Positions 41,816 through 51,442 are shown, counted from the stretch's first letter. The stretch is 64,000 nucleotides of DNA from Polyangia bacterium (GCA_030424595.1 JAUHWG010000004.1:124001-188000), one strand, 5' to 3'. The notes: generated by a model from the letters alone, not told the origin. Made by a program: numbers and translations.

Positions 41816-42430
41816 TCACTTGAGGAGCTTGATCAGGGCGAAGCCGCCGATCAGGAGGATCGCGCCGACGATCGTCGCGGCGTTGAAGTAGCGCTCGATC
41901 AGCTCCTTGGCCCGCGGCCCCGCGAGGCGGATCACCAGCGAGACGAGGAAGAAGCGACCGGCGCGGCCGCAGAGGCTGGCCCCGGCGAACTTCAGGAGAT
42001 CGAGCTGGGCGACCCCGGCGGCGACGGTGAAGACCTTGTAGGGGATCGGCGTGAAGGCGGCGGCGAAGACCGCGATCTCCCCGTACTGGTGGTAGCGGCC
42101 GGTCACCGCCTCGAAGTTGGCCTCGGAGATGATGCTGCCGATGAGGATCGGCTCAACGGTGGCCCACAGGGCATAGCCGATGAAGTAGCCGAAGAGGCCG
42201 CCGAGGACCGAGGCGATCGTGCACAGGAGCGCGTAGTAGAACGCGCGCTCGGGCTTCGCCAGGGCGAGGGCGATCAGGAGGATGTCCGGCGGGATCGGGA
42301 AGAAGCTCGACTCGGTGAACGAGAGGACGAGCAGCGCCGGGACCCCGTAGGGAGTGTCGGCCCAGCTCAAGACCCAGTCGTAGAGCCTCCTGATCGGATT
42401 TCGCTGGGCTTGGGGGGCCGCTTCTAGCAC
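41816..42430 (-). CDS. VTT/DedA-like inner-membrane protein (YqaA type)
   Basis: 204 aa, about five membrane helices. FFPIPPDILLIALALAKPERAF and YGEIAVFAAAFTPIPYKVFTVAAGVAQ are the SNARE-associated (VTT) motifs, with the key Glu/Arg region. Such proteins support lipid scrambling or polyprenyl-phosphate recycling. Start GTG at 42428-42430. It is upstream of the enoyl-CoA hydratase by 16 nt on the minus strand, consistent with an operon. Confidence 0.88.
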   Translation of the reverse strand: MLEAAPQAQRNPIRRLYDWVLSWADTPYGVPALLVLSFTESSFFPIPPDILLIALALAKPERAFYYALLCTIASVLGGLFGYFIGYALWATVEPILIGSIISEANFEAVTGRYHQYGEIAVFAAAFTPIPYKVFTVAAGVAQLDLLKFAGASLCGRAGRFFLVSLVIRLAGPRAKELIERYFNAATIVGAILLIGGFALIKLLK

Positions 42431-42518
42431 GGCGGGAAGCTACCACGGGGGAGGGAGCGGCGCGAGCCGGGCGGAGGGCCGCGAGGCGTGGACGGGCGAG
42501 GTCACGGGGGCGAAAGGC

Positions 42519-42560
42519 GGACGACGCCGGTCCCGGCCAGAGACCGGTGCGGCGTCGTCC
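42519..42560 (-). terminator. Strong hairpin downstream of lipoprotein gene
   Basis: GGACGACGCC/GGCGTCGTCC arms (42519-42528, 42551-42560) with an inner GGTC/GACC; adjacent to it, ggaccc-gggtcc at 42564-42580. Both are just downstream of the stop of the minus-strand lipoprotein. No U-tract. Confidence 0.6.
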
Positions 42561-42581
42561 GGAGGACCCACGCGGGGTCCG

Positions 42582-43250
42582 CTAGGGTGCACAGGCGGCG
42601 ACGACAGCGTTGTACTCAAGGGCGCAGAAGAGGTCGCTGTCGAGGTCCTCGCAGGTCCCCGAGCCGAGGCACCCGAGGAAGACGATGCCCGCGTCCTCGC
42701 ACGCGTCCTCGTCGCTCGCCCAGGTGATCGAGCACTCGTCGACGCACTCGTCGACGCCGGGGAACTCTTCGCTCTCGCAATCGTCGAAGAGAGTGCAGAC
42801 CGCGGCGCAGGCCCCCTCGAGCGAGCCGACCCCGCCTGTGGTGGTGCCGGTGGTCGAGTCGCCGGTCTCGCCGGTGGACTCGCCCCCAGTGGAGTCGCTG
42901 GTCGAGGTCGCGTCGCTCGTCGACGAGTCCGAGTCCGAGGCGCTCCCCGAGCTATCTGTGGCCTCGGTCGCTCCGCCGGAGGTCGAGCCGGACGAGCTCG
43001 CGGACTCTCCCCCAGTGGAGCCAGTGGAGCCGGTCGAGCCGGTGGAGCCGGTGGAGCCAGTGGAGCCAGTGGAGCCGCCCGTCGTCACGTCCGTCTCGGA
43101 GTCGCCGTTGTCGTCGCCGACACAGGCTGCGAGGGCGAGGGAGACGCCGAGGAGGAAGCGACCGGAGAGCGCGCGAAGGCGTCTCGGAGCCCTCGCGGTC
43201 GACGGGTGGGAGAGGCGGAGGGCTTGATGAGCGGAGGAGGATAGGGGCAT
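42582..43250 (-). CDS. Repeat-linker lipoprotein with Cys-rich C-terminus
   Basis: 222 aa. Long basic signal, lipobox LALAAC. Linker to about residue 145 built from GST and SDS units (STGSTGSTG repeated), encoded by 9-bp DNA repeats. C-terminal 75 residues have ten Cys (CAAVCTLFDDC, CVDECS, ACEDAG, CLGSGTC, FCAL, ACAP), a pattern similar to other short Cys-rich secreted modules. Function unknown. Confidence 0.82.
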   Translation of the reverse strand: MPLSSSAHQALRLSHPSTARAPRRLRALSGRFLLGVSLALAACVGDDNGDSETDVTTGGSTGSTGSTGSTGSTGSTGSTGGESASSSGSTSGGATEATDSSGSASDSDSSTSDATSTSDSTGGESTGETGDSTTGTTTGGVGSLEGACAAVCTLFDDCESEEFPGVDECVDECSITWASDEDACEDAGIVFLGCLGSGTCEDLDSDLFCALEYNAVVAACAP

Positions 43251-43594
43251 GACAAGTTCCTAGGTTTTTCGCGCAACACGTCGGCGAAGCGTCAAGACAA
43301 TGGACGTGACCCGCCGCGAGCGTCGCGCTCTCGGTAGTCGAAGACCGAGGCGCTCGGTTCACCCGCCCGGCGAGATCCGACGAACAAAGGAAAGACGCCG
43401 GAGGTTGCCGCGGTCTCGAGCGGACGGAGCTCCGGCGCGAAGCTGAGCAGTTACCCTGTGGCTCCGACCTGCAGCTGCCGCGGAGGGCTGGCGCAGACCC
43501 GCGAAACAACGCTCTACGCCGCCGGCTGGCGGGCTCGATTGGCCCTCGCCGGGCGCTCGCAGGCCGCGGTACGCTGAGGCTCCCCGGGACTGCC
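43251..43594. other. 344-bp divergent intergenic region
   Basis: Between the lipoprotein (minus) and the large membrane protein (plus). No coding frame with support, no clear promoter motif or structure found; ordinary GC-rich spacer that must contain both promoters. Confidence 0.5.
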
Positions 43595-46500
43595 ATGCTA
43601 CGCGCGCTGACCATCGCCCCCCTCGTGCTCTTCCTCTGGCTGGTGGCGGGGCTCTCCCCCGCCAACGCGGCCCCGCTTACGATCGAGGAGGTCCCGGAGC
43701 CGCTTCGGCCCTGGGTCGACTGGGTGCTCCATGATCTGCCCCAGGCGCGCTGTCCCTATCTCCAGGGATCCTCGGAGGCCCGCCGCTGTCAGTGGCCGTC
43801 GAACCTGTCCTTTGTCATCGCCGACAAGCGCGGCAGCTTTGAGCAAGAGTGGCAGGTCCACGAGCGCGGCTGGGTGCCGCTGCCGGGGGACGCGGAGCGC
43901 TGGCCCCAGGAGGTGACGGTCGACGGCGAGGTGGCGGTGGTCATCGCCCGCGGTGGGACGCCAGGCGTCGAGCTGACCGAGGGGATCCACGAGCTGCGCG
44001 GCGTCTTCCTCTGGGACAGCATGCCCGAGCGCCTGCAGGTCCCGCCGGAGACGGGCCTCCTGGAGCTGCGGATCACGGACGCGGAGGGCGGCGAGAAGGT
44101 GCTGACCGCCCCGCAGCGCGAGGCGGACGGGGTCGTCTGGCTCCACCGCAGGGCGGAGGAGGGGGCCGAGACCAACCGCCTGGAGCTGGTGGTCAACCGC
44201 CGCGTCGCCGACACCCTGCCGATCGTCGTCACCACCCAGGTCGAGCTCCAGGTCTCGGGGAAGAACCGCGAGGTGGTCCTCGGCGACGCGCTCCTCACCG
44301 GCTTTGTGGCGATGGCGGTGACCTCGGAGCTGCCGGTCCGCCTGGAGCCGGACGGCAGCCTCCGGGCCCAGGTCCGCCCGGGCCGCTGGATGATCTCGGT
44401 CGACGCCCGCTACGGCATGCCGATCACCGCGCTCCCTCTGGAGGCGACCGAAGGCCCCTGGGCAGAGGAGGAGATCTGGGTCTTCGAGGCCCACAACGAG
44501 CTGCGCCGGGTCGAGCTCTCCGGGGTCGACGCGGTCGATCCCCAGCAGACCCGCCTGCCCGAGGAGTGGAAGAGCCTGCCGGCCTATCGCGTCCGCCCCG
44601 GCGACACGATGCTGATGGCCGAGACCCACCGCGGCGAGGTCGATCGCGGGCCCGATCGTCTGCGGATCGATCGCGAGTGGTGGCTCGACTTTGACGGCAA
44701 GGGCCTGACGGTCCGCGACAGGATCTCCGGCGAGCTCTACGGCGGCTCGCGCCTGACGATGGGCGCGCCGGCGACGCTCGGTCGGGTCAGCGCCGGCGGC
44801 AAGGATCAATTCATCACCCACTTGGGCGACGAGCAGCGGCCGGGCATCGAGATCCGGCAGCGGGCGCTCAACGTCCAGGCCGAGTCGCGGGTGCCGATGA
44901 GCAAGTCGCTCTCGGCGGTCGACTGGGAGCACGACTTTCACGAGGTCTCCGGGACCCTGCACCTGCCGCCGGGGTGGCGGCTCCTCCACGTCGCCGGCGT
45001 CGACGAGGTCGACGACTCGTGGATCAAGCGCTGGGACCTCCTCCAGATCTTCCTGGTCCTGGTCATCACGATCGGCATCGCCCGCCTCTACGGGGTGTTC
45101 TGGGGCTTCTTCGCGCTGCTGACCCTGACCCTCTCGTTCCCTGAGTGGATGGCGCCGCGGGCGATCTGGCTCTTCGTCCTCGCGGGCGAGGGGCTGCTGC
45201 GGGTCCTCCCCGAGGGGCGCCTGCGCAAGGTCGTCCAGCTCTATCGCCTGTCGATGCTGGTCATCCTCGCGGGGATCGTCGTCGGCTTCTCGGTGCAGCA
45301 GCTCCGCGGCGGGCTCTACCCTGCGCTCGAGAAGACGAGCAGCGATGACCTCGGCAGCATGCTCTTCGGCGGCGGTCGCTACGAAGACAAGAGCTACCAG
45401 GTCGCCGCGACGGCGCCGCCGCAGGCCGAGTTCGCGCCGGAGCCGATGATGGACGAGGACTACGACGACGACGCGAAGCTCGACGACATGATCGAGGAGC
45501 AGATGGCCGGCGACTTCGTCCAGGGCATCGACGGCCTCCCGGGTGGGGGCGAGCGGGAGTTCGAGGGGGGCCAGGGCCAGCGCCACAAGGGCGAAGAGGG
45601 GACGATGGGCCGCCCTGACTACAAGATCGCGAAGCAGGGGAGCTTCGGCAGGATCGCCTCGAAGAAGCGGCTCCAGGAGTACGACGCGAGCACCGTCATC
45701 CAGACCGGGCCCGGCGTGCCGAGCTGGAATTGGCGGTGCCTCTCGCTCGGCTGGAGCGGCCCTGTCGATCGCGATCAGCGGGTCCAGCTCTACCTCCTGA
45801 ACCCGATGGCTAACCTCAGCCTCGCCGCTGTCCGGGTCGCGTTTATGACCCTGCTCAGCCTGGTCGTCCTCGGCGTCTTCGGCCGTCGTCGTCGCCGCGA
45901 GAGCGCGCCGGCGGGCAAGGGCGGCAAGGGGTCCGGAGCGGCCGCCTCGCTCGCCCTCGCGATCGGCCTCGGCACCCTCTTCGCCCCGCAGCGGGCGGCG
46001 GCGGACGAGGTCCCCCGCGACGAGGTGCTGAGCCAGCTCCGAGCGCGGCTGGTCGAGACCCCGGCCTGTCTGCCGGAGTGCGCCGTGATCCCGCGGGTCG
46101 AGCTCACGGCGGACGGCGAGCAGCTCCGGCTGGTGATCGAGCTCCACACCGCCAGCGCGATCGCGACCCCGCTCCCCGGCAACGCCGCGCAGTGGCTGCC
46201 GACCTCGGTCCTGGTCGACGATCAGGCGCCGGGCGAGCCCGGCCGCGGCCTCGCCCGGACCGCCGACGGCAACCTCTGGATCGACCTCCCGGCCGGGCGT
46301 CATCGCCTGGTCCTGGAGGGCCCGCTGCCGGCGCGGGAGACCGTGCAGATCGCCTTCCCGCTGCCGCCCCACCGGGTCGAGGCGAGGTCGACGGGCTGGA
46401 CGATCGACGGGATCCACGAGGACGGGATCGCCGATCCGGACCTCCAGCTCACCCGGATCCACTCCGAGGACAAGGCCTCCGACACCCTCGAGATGGGCCC

Positions 46501-48214
46501 CTTGCCGGCCTTCGTCCGGGTCGAGCGCGAGCTCGATCTGGGGCTCACCTGGGAGGTCAAGACCCGGGTCGTCCGCCTCTCGCCGCCGGGCTCCGCGGTG
46601 GTCCTGGCGGTGCCGCTCCTCGCGGGCGAGTCGGTGACGACCGCCGACCTACGGGTCGAGGACGACAAGGTCCAGGTCAACATGGCCCCGGACGTGCTCG
46701 TCGCCGAGTGGAGCTCGGCCCTCGAGGTCCAGCCGACCGTCGCCTTGACGGCGGCTGAGGGTCAGCCCTGGGTCGAGCTGTGGCGCCTCCAGGTCGGCCC
46801 GGTGTGGCACGTCGAGCACGAGGGGATCCCGGTGATCCGCCAGGGCGACGGCGGCCTCCGGGAGTGGCAGCCCTGGCCCGGCGAGGGGATCTCGCTGGTG
46901 GTCTCGCGCCCCGAGGGGATCGAGGGCCAGACCAAGACGATCGACAACGCCCGCCTCGAGCTCCGCCCGGGGCTTCGGGCGACGGACGCGACCCTGACGG
47001 TGAGCGTCCGCTCCAGCCGCGGCGGTCAGCACGACTTTGTCCTCCCCCCGGAGGCGCAGCTCCAGTCGGTGCTGGTAAACGGCAGCGAGCAGCAGATCGG
47101 CCAGTCCGGCTCCCAGGTGCGGGTGCCGGTGGTCCCGGGCGCCCAGACGGTGGCGCTGACCTGGCGCGAGCCCATGACCCTGACCCGTCGCTACGACGCG
47201 CCGGCGGTCGGCCTCGGGGCGGCGGCGGTGAACGTCAGCGTCCACGTCGAGTTCCCGAGCGATCGCTGGATCCTCTGGATGGACGGTCCGACGCTCGGCC
47301 CGGCGGTGCTCTTTTGGAGCTACATCATCATGCTGGTGCTCGCGGCGCTGGTCCTCAGCCGGGTCAAGGGGACCCCGCTGCGGGTCCACCAGTGGTTCCT
47401 CCTCGGCCTCGGCCTCTCGCCGCTGCCGGTGCCGGCGGCGATGCTCGTCGTCGGCTGGATCCTGGCCCTGGCCTGGCGCCGACGACAGCCGACGATGAGC
47501 AGCGGCTGGTTCAACCTGCGCCAGCTCGTCCTCTTCGGCTGGACGCTCGCGGCCCTCGGCGCGCTGATCGGCGCGATCACGTCCGGGCTCCTGGGCCAGC
47601 CGGACATGCAGATCCAGGGCAACGGCTCCTACGGCAGCTCGCTCGAGTGGTTCCAGGATCGCTCCGAGGGCGGCGTGCCGCGGCCGTGGATCATCGCCGT
47701 GTCGATGTGGTGGTACCGCGGGGCGATGCTCGCCTGGGCGCTGTGGTTGGCCTGGTCGCTGATGCGCTGGCTGCCCTGGGCTTGGCAGAGCTTCTCCAGC
47801 GGCGGCTACTGGCTGAAGATGTTCTCCGAGGCGCCGACGCGGGTGCTCCGGGCCCAAGCTGCGAGGGCTGCGAGCGCGGTCCGAAGCTCGGCGGTCACGC
47901 CGTCGCCCGCGGCCGCGTCGCAGTCGCAGGCGTGGAAGGTGCCGGTCCAGGCCGAAGGAGAAGAGGCGCCCGGTTGGGCTGGGATGCCGACCCCGGAGGT
48001 CGGCTCGCGACCGCTCGATGAGCCCGCGAGCAAGCCCGCCCGGCAGGCGACGATGATGGGTCACTCGGGGACCACGCCGAGCGCCCCCGCCGAGCGCTCC
48101 GATCGGAGCTTCAGCCCGCCGCCGATGCGGCGGCCGGGTCGCACGCCGCCGCCACCCCCTGCGGGGACGGTGATCCCGGATCGGCTCAGCACCAAGGCCG
48201 ACTCCGACGAGTAG
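43595..48214 (+). CDS. Large multi-domain membrane protein of unknown function (1539 aa)
   Basis: Signal peptide (LRALTIAPLVLFLWLVAGLSPANA) then a beta-rich extracytoplasmic domain to about residue 475 (for example IHELRGVFLWDSMPERL and EWWLDFDGKGLTVRDRISG). Membrane helices follow near 477-580 (IFLVLVITIGIARLYGVFWG, WLFVLAGEGLLRVLPEG). A low-complexity hinge (DDDAKLDDMIEEQ) around 620-700 separates a second transmembrane region near 740-800 from a second beta domain (about 810-1225), which repeats the strand order of the first (HRVEARSTGWTIDGI and so on). Helices again at 1225-1420, then a Pro/Ser-rich tail. Two ectodomains of related shape suggest internal duplication. Not recognised; likely an envelope scaffold. 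Confidence 0.85.
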   Translation: MLRALTIAPLVLFLWLVAGLSPANAAPLTIEEVPEPLRPWVDWVLHDLPQARCPYLQGSSEARRCQWPSNLSFVIADKRGSFEQEWQVHERGWVPLPGDAERWPQEVTVDGEVAVVIARGGTPGVELTEGIHELRGVFLWDSMPERLQVPPETGLLELRITDAEGGEKVLTAPQREADGVVWLHRRAEEGAETNRLELVVNRRVADTLPIVVTTQVELQVSGKNREVVLGDALLTGFVAMAVTSELPVRLEPDGSLRAQVRPGRWMISVDARYGMPITALPLEATEGPWAEEEIWVFEAHNELRRVELSGVDAVDPQQTRLPEEWKSLPAYRVRPGDTMLMAETHRGEVDRGPDRLRIDREWWLDFDGKGLTVRDRISGELYGGSRLTMGAPATLGRVSAGGKDQFITHLGDEQRPGIEIRQRALNVQAESRVPMSKSLSAVDWEHDFHEVSGTLHLPPGWRLLHVAGVDEVDDSWIKRWDLLQIFLVLVITIGIARLYGVFWGFFALLTLTLSFPEWMAPRAIWLFVLAGEGLLRVLPEGRLRKVVQLYRLSMLVILAGIVVGFSVQQLRGGLYPALEKTSSDDLGSMLFGGGRYEDKSYQVAATAPPQAEFAPEPMMDEDYDDDAKLDDMIEEQMAGDFVQGIDGLPGGGEREFEGGQGQRHKGEEGTMGRPDYKIAKQGSFGRIASKKRLQEYDASTVIQTGPGVPSWNWRCLSLGWSGPVDRDQRVQLYLLNPMANLSLAAVRVAFMTLLSLVVLGVFGRRRRRESAPAGKGGKGSGAAASLALAIGLGTLFAPQRAAADEVPRDEVLSQLRARLVETPACLPECAVIPRVELTADGEQLRLVIELHTASAIATPLPGNAAQWLPTSVLVDDQAPGEPGRGLARTADGNLWIDLPAGRHRLVLEGPLPARETVQIAFPLPPHRVEARSTGWTIDGIHEDGIADPDLQLTRIHSEDKASDTLEMGPLPAFVRVERELDLGLTWEVKTRVVRLSPPGSAVVLAVPLLAGESVTTADLRVEDDKVQVNMAPDVLVAEWSSALEVQPTVALTAAEGQPWVELWRLQVGPVWHVEHEGIPVIRQGDGGLREWQPWPGEGISLVVSRPEGIEGQTKTIDNARLELRPGLRATDATLTVSVRSSRGGQHDFVLPPEAQLQSVLVNGSEQQIGQSGSQVRVPVVPGAQTVALTWREPMTLTRRYDAPAVGLGAAAVNVSVHVEFPSDRWILWMDGPTLGPAVLFWSYIIMLVLAALVLSRVKGTPLRVHQWFLLGLGLSPLPVPAAMLVVGWILALAWRRRQPTMSSGWFNLRQLVLFGWTLAALGALIGAITSGLLGQPDMQIQGNGSYGSSLEWFQDRSEGGVPRPWIIAVSMWWYRGAMLAWALWLAWSLMRWLPWAWQSFSSGGYWLKMFSEAPTRVLRAQAARAASAVRSSAVTPSPAAASQSQAWKVPVQAEGEEAPGWAGMPTPEVGSRPLDEPASKPARQATMMGHSGTTPSAPAERSDRSFSPPPMRRPGRTPPPPPAGTVIPDRLSTKADSDE

Positions 48215-48228
48215 TCGACGGGGCCGGG

Positions 48229-48278
48229 CCCGCCGCTGGACGACGCCTTCGCGGCGTCGGGCAGCGGCGGGTGTTCTT
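48229..48278 (+). terminator. Strong terminator after the large membrane protein
   Basis: Arms CCCGCCGCTG (48229-48238) and CAGCGGCGGG (48262-48271) with an inner GACGCC-ttcgc-GGCGTC, followed by the T-rich tgttcttt. The best rho-independent terminator in the window. Confidence 0.8.
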
Positions 48279-48458
48279 TGGGTCGTTCGCTTCGACGCTT
48301 CGACGCTTCGACGCTTCGACGTTCGACTCGACGACTCTCCGGCGTCAGGTCAGCCGCTCGCGGCGCAGCCCTCACAGACCATTCCCAGGAGTCGGACGCA
48401 CGTCCAGAGCGCCGGCATGTTGAGGGCGACGGCGCCCGAAGTTTGGACCGGTCGTGGT

Positions 48459-49310
48459 CTACTGGGGCGTCGCCCGTGCGTTCGGCGTCTCGGCGGCCTC
48501 GAGGGCGCCGAGTCGCCGCTCCAGATCGCTGAGCTTGCTCCGCAGCGCAGCGTTCTCCTCTTCGGCGTCGACGAGGCGCTGGTGCAGGCCCTGGATCGCG
48601 GCCATCGACACGCCGGTCGCGTCGAGCGGGAAGATCATCCGGTCGGTGTTCCACAGGCCGAAGGCCGCGGAGAAGTCCTGGGCCATCGGCCCGAGGTGGC
48701 GGACCTCGGCGCCGTCCTTCTTGTAGCGCCAGCTGGTGATCGGCATCGCCACGACCTTGGCGAGGACCGTCGCAGGATCGACGCTGCGAAAGTCAGCCTT
48801 GAGGTTGCGATCGCTCATCGGACACATGTCGGAGCAGTACTCCTCGCCGGGCGGGACCGGGACGCCCTCACAGCAGTTGAGCCCTTCGCAGCAGGCCTGA
48901 CCCTTGGAGCAGTCGCCCTTGATCTCGACGCAGAGGTCGCCGGTCGTCCCCTCTGAGGTCGAGCTAGAGGTCGAGCCCGAGGTGGGGTCGGTCGTCGAGG
49001 TGGGATCGGTCGTCGTCGTCGAGGTGGGGTCGGTCGTCGAGGTGGGGTCGGTCGTCGTCGTCGAGGTGGGGTCGGTCGTGGCGGTGGCGGTGGCGGTGGC
49101 GGTCCCCGAGGACGACGTGCCGCTGGTCCCGCTGCCGGAGGAGCTCGACGAGGAGTCGGTCCCCTGGGTCGTCTGCCCGGTGCTGGTGGGCGCCGAGGTC
49201 GACTGGCTCGTCGAGCTCTGCGTCGTCGAGCTGTCGTCACCGCTGCAGGCGGCGAGCGAGAGGGCTGTGAGGGTCGCGAGGGTCGTGAGTGCGAGACGTT
49301 GTACGTGCAT
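48459..49310 (-). CDS. Lipoprotein with cysteine-knot-like segment and S74 (tailspike chaperone-type) domain
   Basis: 283 aa. ATG at 49310 gives lipobox SLAAC. Residues 25-120 are Ser/Thr/Asp/Pro repeat linker. Then eight Cys in about 37 residues (CVEIKGDC, ACC, NCC, YCSDMC) resemble knottin spacing. From residue 166, SDRNLK begins an S74-type chaperone domain: Ser166 and Lys171 have the spacing of the self-cleaving Ser/Lys pair known in phage endosialidase, followed by SWRYKKDGAEVRHLGPMAQDF and a terminal coiled coil (AEEENAALRSKLSDLERRL). The S74 domain is normally at the C-terminus of phage tailspikes, assisting trimerisation. Here it is on a lipoprotein, so perhaps the protein trimerises. 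Confidence 0.83.
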   Translation of the reverse strand: MHVQRLALTTLATLTALSLAACSGDDSSTTQSSTSQSTSAPTSTGQTTQGTDSSSSSSGSGTSGTSSSGTATATATATTDPTSTTTTDPTSTTDPTSTTTTDPTSTTDPTSGSTSSSTSEGTTGDLCVEIKGDCSKGQACCEGLNCCEGVPVPPGEEYCSDMCPMSDRNLKADFRSVDPATVLAKVVAMPITSWRYKKDGAEVRHLGPMAQDFSAAFGLWNTDRMIFPLDATGVSMAAIQGLHQRLVDAEEENAALRSKLSDLERRLGALEAAETPNARATPQ

Positions 49311-49495
49311 GGGTGCTCCCTGTGCGCTCGACACTACTGCGTCGGCGGGCCCCTTGCGCCCCCGTTCTCGGGAGAGGGCGCCCCGCTCAAGGGAGTCCAA
49401 GAAACGCTGATCTGTCCGCAGAGGCCCGCTCCATCGACACCTGCCGCGAGAAGACGCGAGCGGTCCTCGCCCCACAGGTGCTAGGTTTGCCGGCG

Positions 49496-50707
49496 ATGGT
49501 CGCCGCGATCGGACTTGATCTGCCCACCGTACGTCGCCTCGCGATCGCCCGGGCCGGGCTCTGGCGGCCGGAGCCTACCGGGCTGCGCGAGCGGGCGCGG
49601 CGGGGCGAGGAGGCGGCGCGCAGCGACGCCCAGGCGATCATCGATCGCTTCGGCTATCTCCAGCTCGACACGGTCGCGGTGGCGGGCGCCCGCAGCCACG
49701 CGATCGTCCTCCTCTCGCGCCTCGAGGGTTTTTCGGCGGAGCTCGCCGAGGCGCTCCTGCGGCCTGGGGCTCCGCTCTTCGAGTACTGGGGCCACGAGGT
49801 CTCCTGGATCCCCCACGATCTCTATCCAGCCTTCGCCTTCCGCCGCCGCGCCTTCAAGACCCACCCGTGGTGGGGCGACGTGCTCGGCCAGCATCCCAAG
49901 CTCACCCGCCAGATCCTGCGACGCATCGAGGTCGAGGGTCCGCTGCGCTCGGCGGACCTCGAGGGCAGCTCCAGCGCAGGCTGGTGGAACCTCAAGCTGA
50001 CCAAGAAGATCGCGACCGCGCTCTGGTCCGCGGGGGAGCTGGCGATCGCCTCGCGCTCCTCGTTCCTCCGCACCTTCGACCTCACAAGCCGGGTGCTGCC
50101 GTCGGCCGTCCGCCGGCGATCCCTCGACGATGGCGCCGCCCTGCGCACCCTCCTCCTGCGGGCGCTCGCCGGCCACGGCTGGGCGACGACGGGGACCCTC
50201 GCGTCGACCTGGCGGCTTCGGAACCTGCGGCCGGCGATCAAGGCGGCGCTCGCCGAGCTCGTCGAGGCGGGCGAGGTCGTGCCGGCGACGCTCGTCGGGG
50301 ACGAGGGCCGGGAGAAGCAAGGGTGGGTCCGACCTGAAGATCTGGAGCTCGCCGCAGGCCTGCGGCGCCGTCGGCCGCGGCGCGATCGCGGGGTGCTCCT
50401 CTCGCCCTTTGACCCGCTGCTCTGGGACCGCGGCCGGGTCCTCGAGCTCTTCGGCTTTGAGCAGGTGCTCGAGATCTTCAAGCCTGCGGCCCAGCGGGTC
50501 TACGGCTACTACTGCATGCCGGTGCTCGCCGCCGATCGGCTGATCGCCCGCGTCGACCTCAAGGCGGATCGGCGCGAGGGGACGCTGCGGGTGCTCGCGC
50601 TCCACCGCGAGCGCTCGCAGGGCGATCGAAAGGTCGACCGGGTCGCGGTGGACCATGCGCTCAAGCGCTACGCGGCGGCGGTCGGCCTGCGCCTCGTGGG
50701 TCCCTAG
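49496..50707 (+). CDS. YcaQ/AlkX-type DNA glycosylase (crosslink repair)
   Basis: 403 aa. ATG at 49496 is selected because the upstream in-frame portion overlaps the divergent lipoprotein's promoter side and has no conserved residues. The DNA glycosylase QxD motif is Q56-L57-D58 (GYLQLDTVAVAGARSHAIVL), the catalytic element known for AlkX/YcaQ interstrand crosslink glycosylases. Winged-helix repeats follow (LRRIEVEGPLRSADLEG, LLLRALAGHGWATTGTLAS), and a C-terminal FDPLLWDRGRVLELFGFE motif completes the HTH_42 family. Length is typical (about 400). Function: excision of crosslinked or alkylated bases. Confidence 0.9.
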   Translation: MVAAIGLDLPTVRRLAIARAGLWRPEPTGLRERARRGEEAARSDAQAIIDRFGYLQLDTVAVAGARSHAIVLLSRLEGFSAELAEALLRPGAPLFEYWGHEVSWIPHDLYPAFAFRRRAFKTHPWWGDVLGQHPKLTRQILRRIEVEGPLRSADLEGSSSAGWWNLKLTKKIATALWSAGELAIASRSSFLRTFDLTSRVLPSAVRRRSLDDGAALRTLLLRALAGHGWATTGTLASTWRLRNLRPAIKAALAELVEAGEVVPATLVGDEGREKQGWVRPEDLELAAGLRRRRPRRDRGVLLSPFDPLLWDRGRVLELFGFEQVLEIFKPAAQRVYGYYCMPVLAADRLIARVDLKADRREGTLRVLALHRERSQGDRKVDRVAVDHALKRYAAAVGLRLVGP

Positions 50708-50769
50708 CCCTGAAATAAGCGCTGGCGTGAGGTGCCCTCACAAGCCCGCGTAGAACCCCTGACGACACG

Positions 50770-51290
50770 GATTTCGCGCTTCGACCGTGTCTGCGCGGGT
50801 GAGCGCTCACCTCCTGCTTGACGACGGGCGGAGCTCGGAGGCTGAAGGCGGGCGGGCGAGGGGCGACGAGGCGGGTCCCTCGCGGACGCGGGTCCTCCCA
50901 TGCCACGTGCTCGCCACGGGATAGGCTGACGTGCTTGAAGAGACAGGGTACGCGTGTCTCCGCGCGAGGCACGGGTCCTCCCGCTGCGTCCCACCCGTCG
51001 CCCCTCGCTCGCCCGAGCGAGTCTGTCGGCGCTCCGCTGGACGCTCGGCGATCGCCTCGATCGAGAGAGTGACCCTTGGTACAGATCATATGAAGTCGGG
51101 AGCAGATCTGTAGGCGCTCCGCTTGCGAGTACGTGGATCGCTTGCTCGCGTAGGTCTTCGCTCGGTACGTGCTCGTCGCGACTCTCGACGATGATGAGAA
51201 ACAACGCGCATTGTCGGCCGAACTTCGGTCCGTACCGAAGCCCAAGCGAGCGCGAGCCTCCGAGGCCCCAGTGAGAACACCGAGCGGGAC
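50770..51290 (+). repeat. Left arm of a long imperfect inverted repeat
   Basis: Pairs with the right arm at about 51562-52000 in the opposite direction. Bases 50847-51018 (172 bp) are identical to the reverse complement of 51753-51924. Outside the core the two arms are still clearly related but diverged, for example ctcgacgatgatgagaaaca (51184) matches 51655 on the other strand. It contains an 85-bp extra segment (51028-51112) bounded by an 11-bp direct repeat, ggcgctccgct, which the right arm lacks. GTGAGCGCTCAC, a 12-bp palindrome, lies near the outer end (50799). Confidence 0.9.
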
Positions 51291-51442
51291 AACTCCCGCG
51301 AGTCATCTCAAGGCCGACCGTCGGCGAGAACGGAGCCCACAGGTAAGCGCTCGACCGAAGTGCAAGAGCTTCGAGCCTCCGCCCGTAGAGTTGGTCGTCG
51401 ACCCGGCTCCTGTGACTCCCTTCACTGGGCTCACGCTCGCGG

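Noticed and set aside
43598..46462. A 954-codon frame on the minus strand
   Set aside because: It is antisense to the 1539-aa protein, which has a signal peptide, membrane helices and a terminator; the antisense product is low-complexity.
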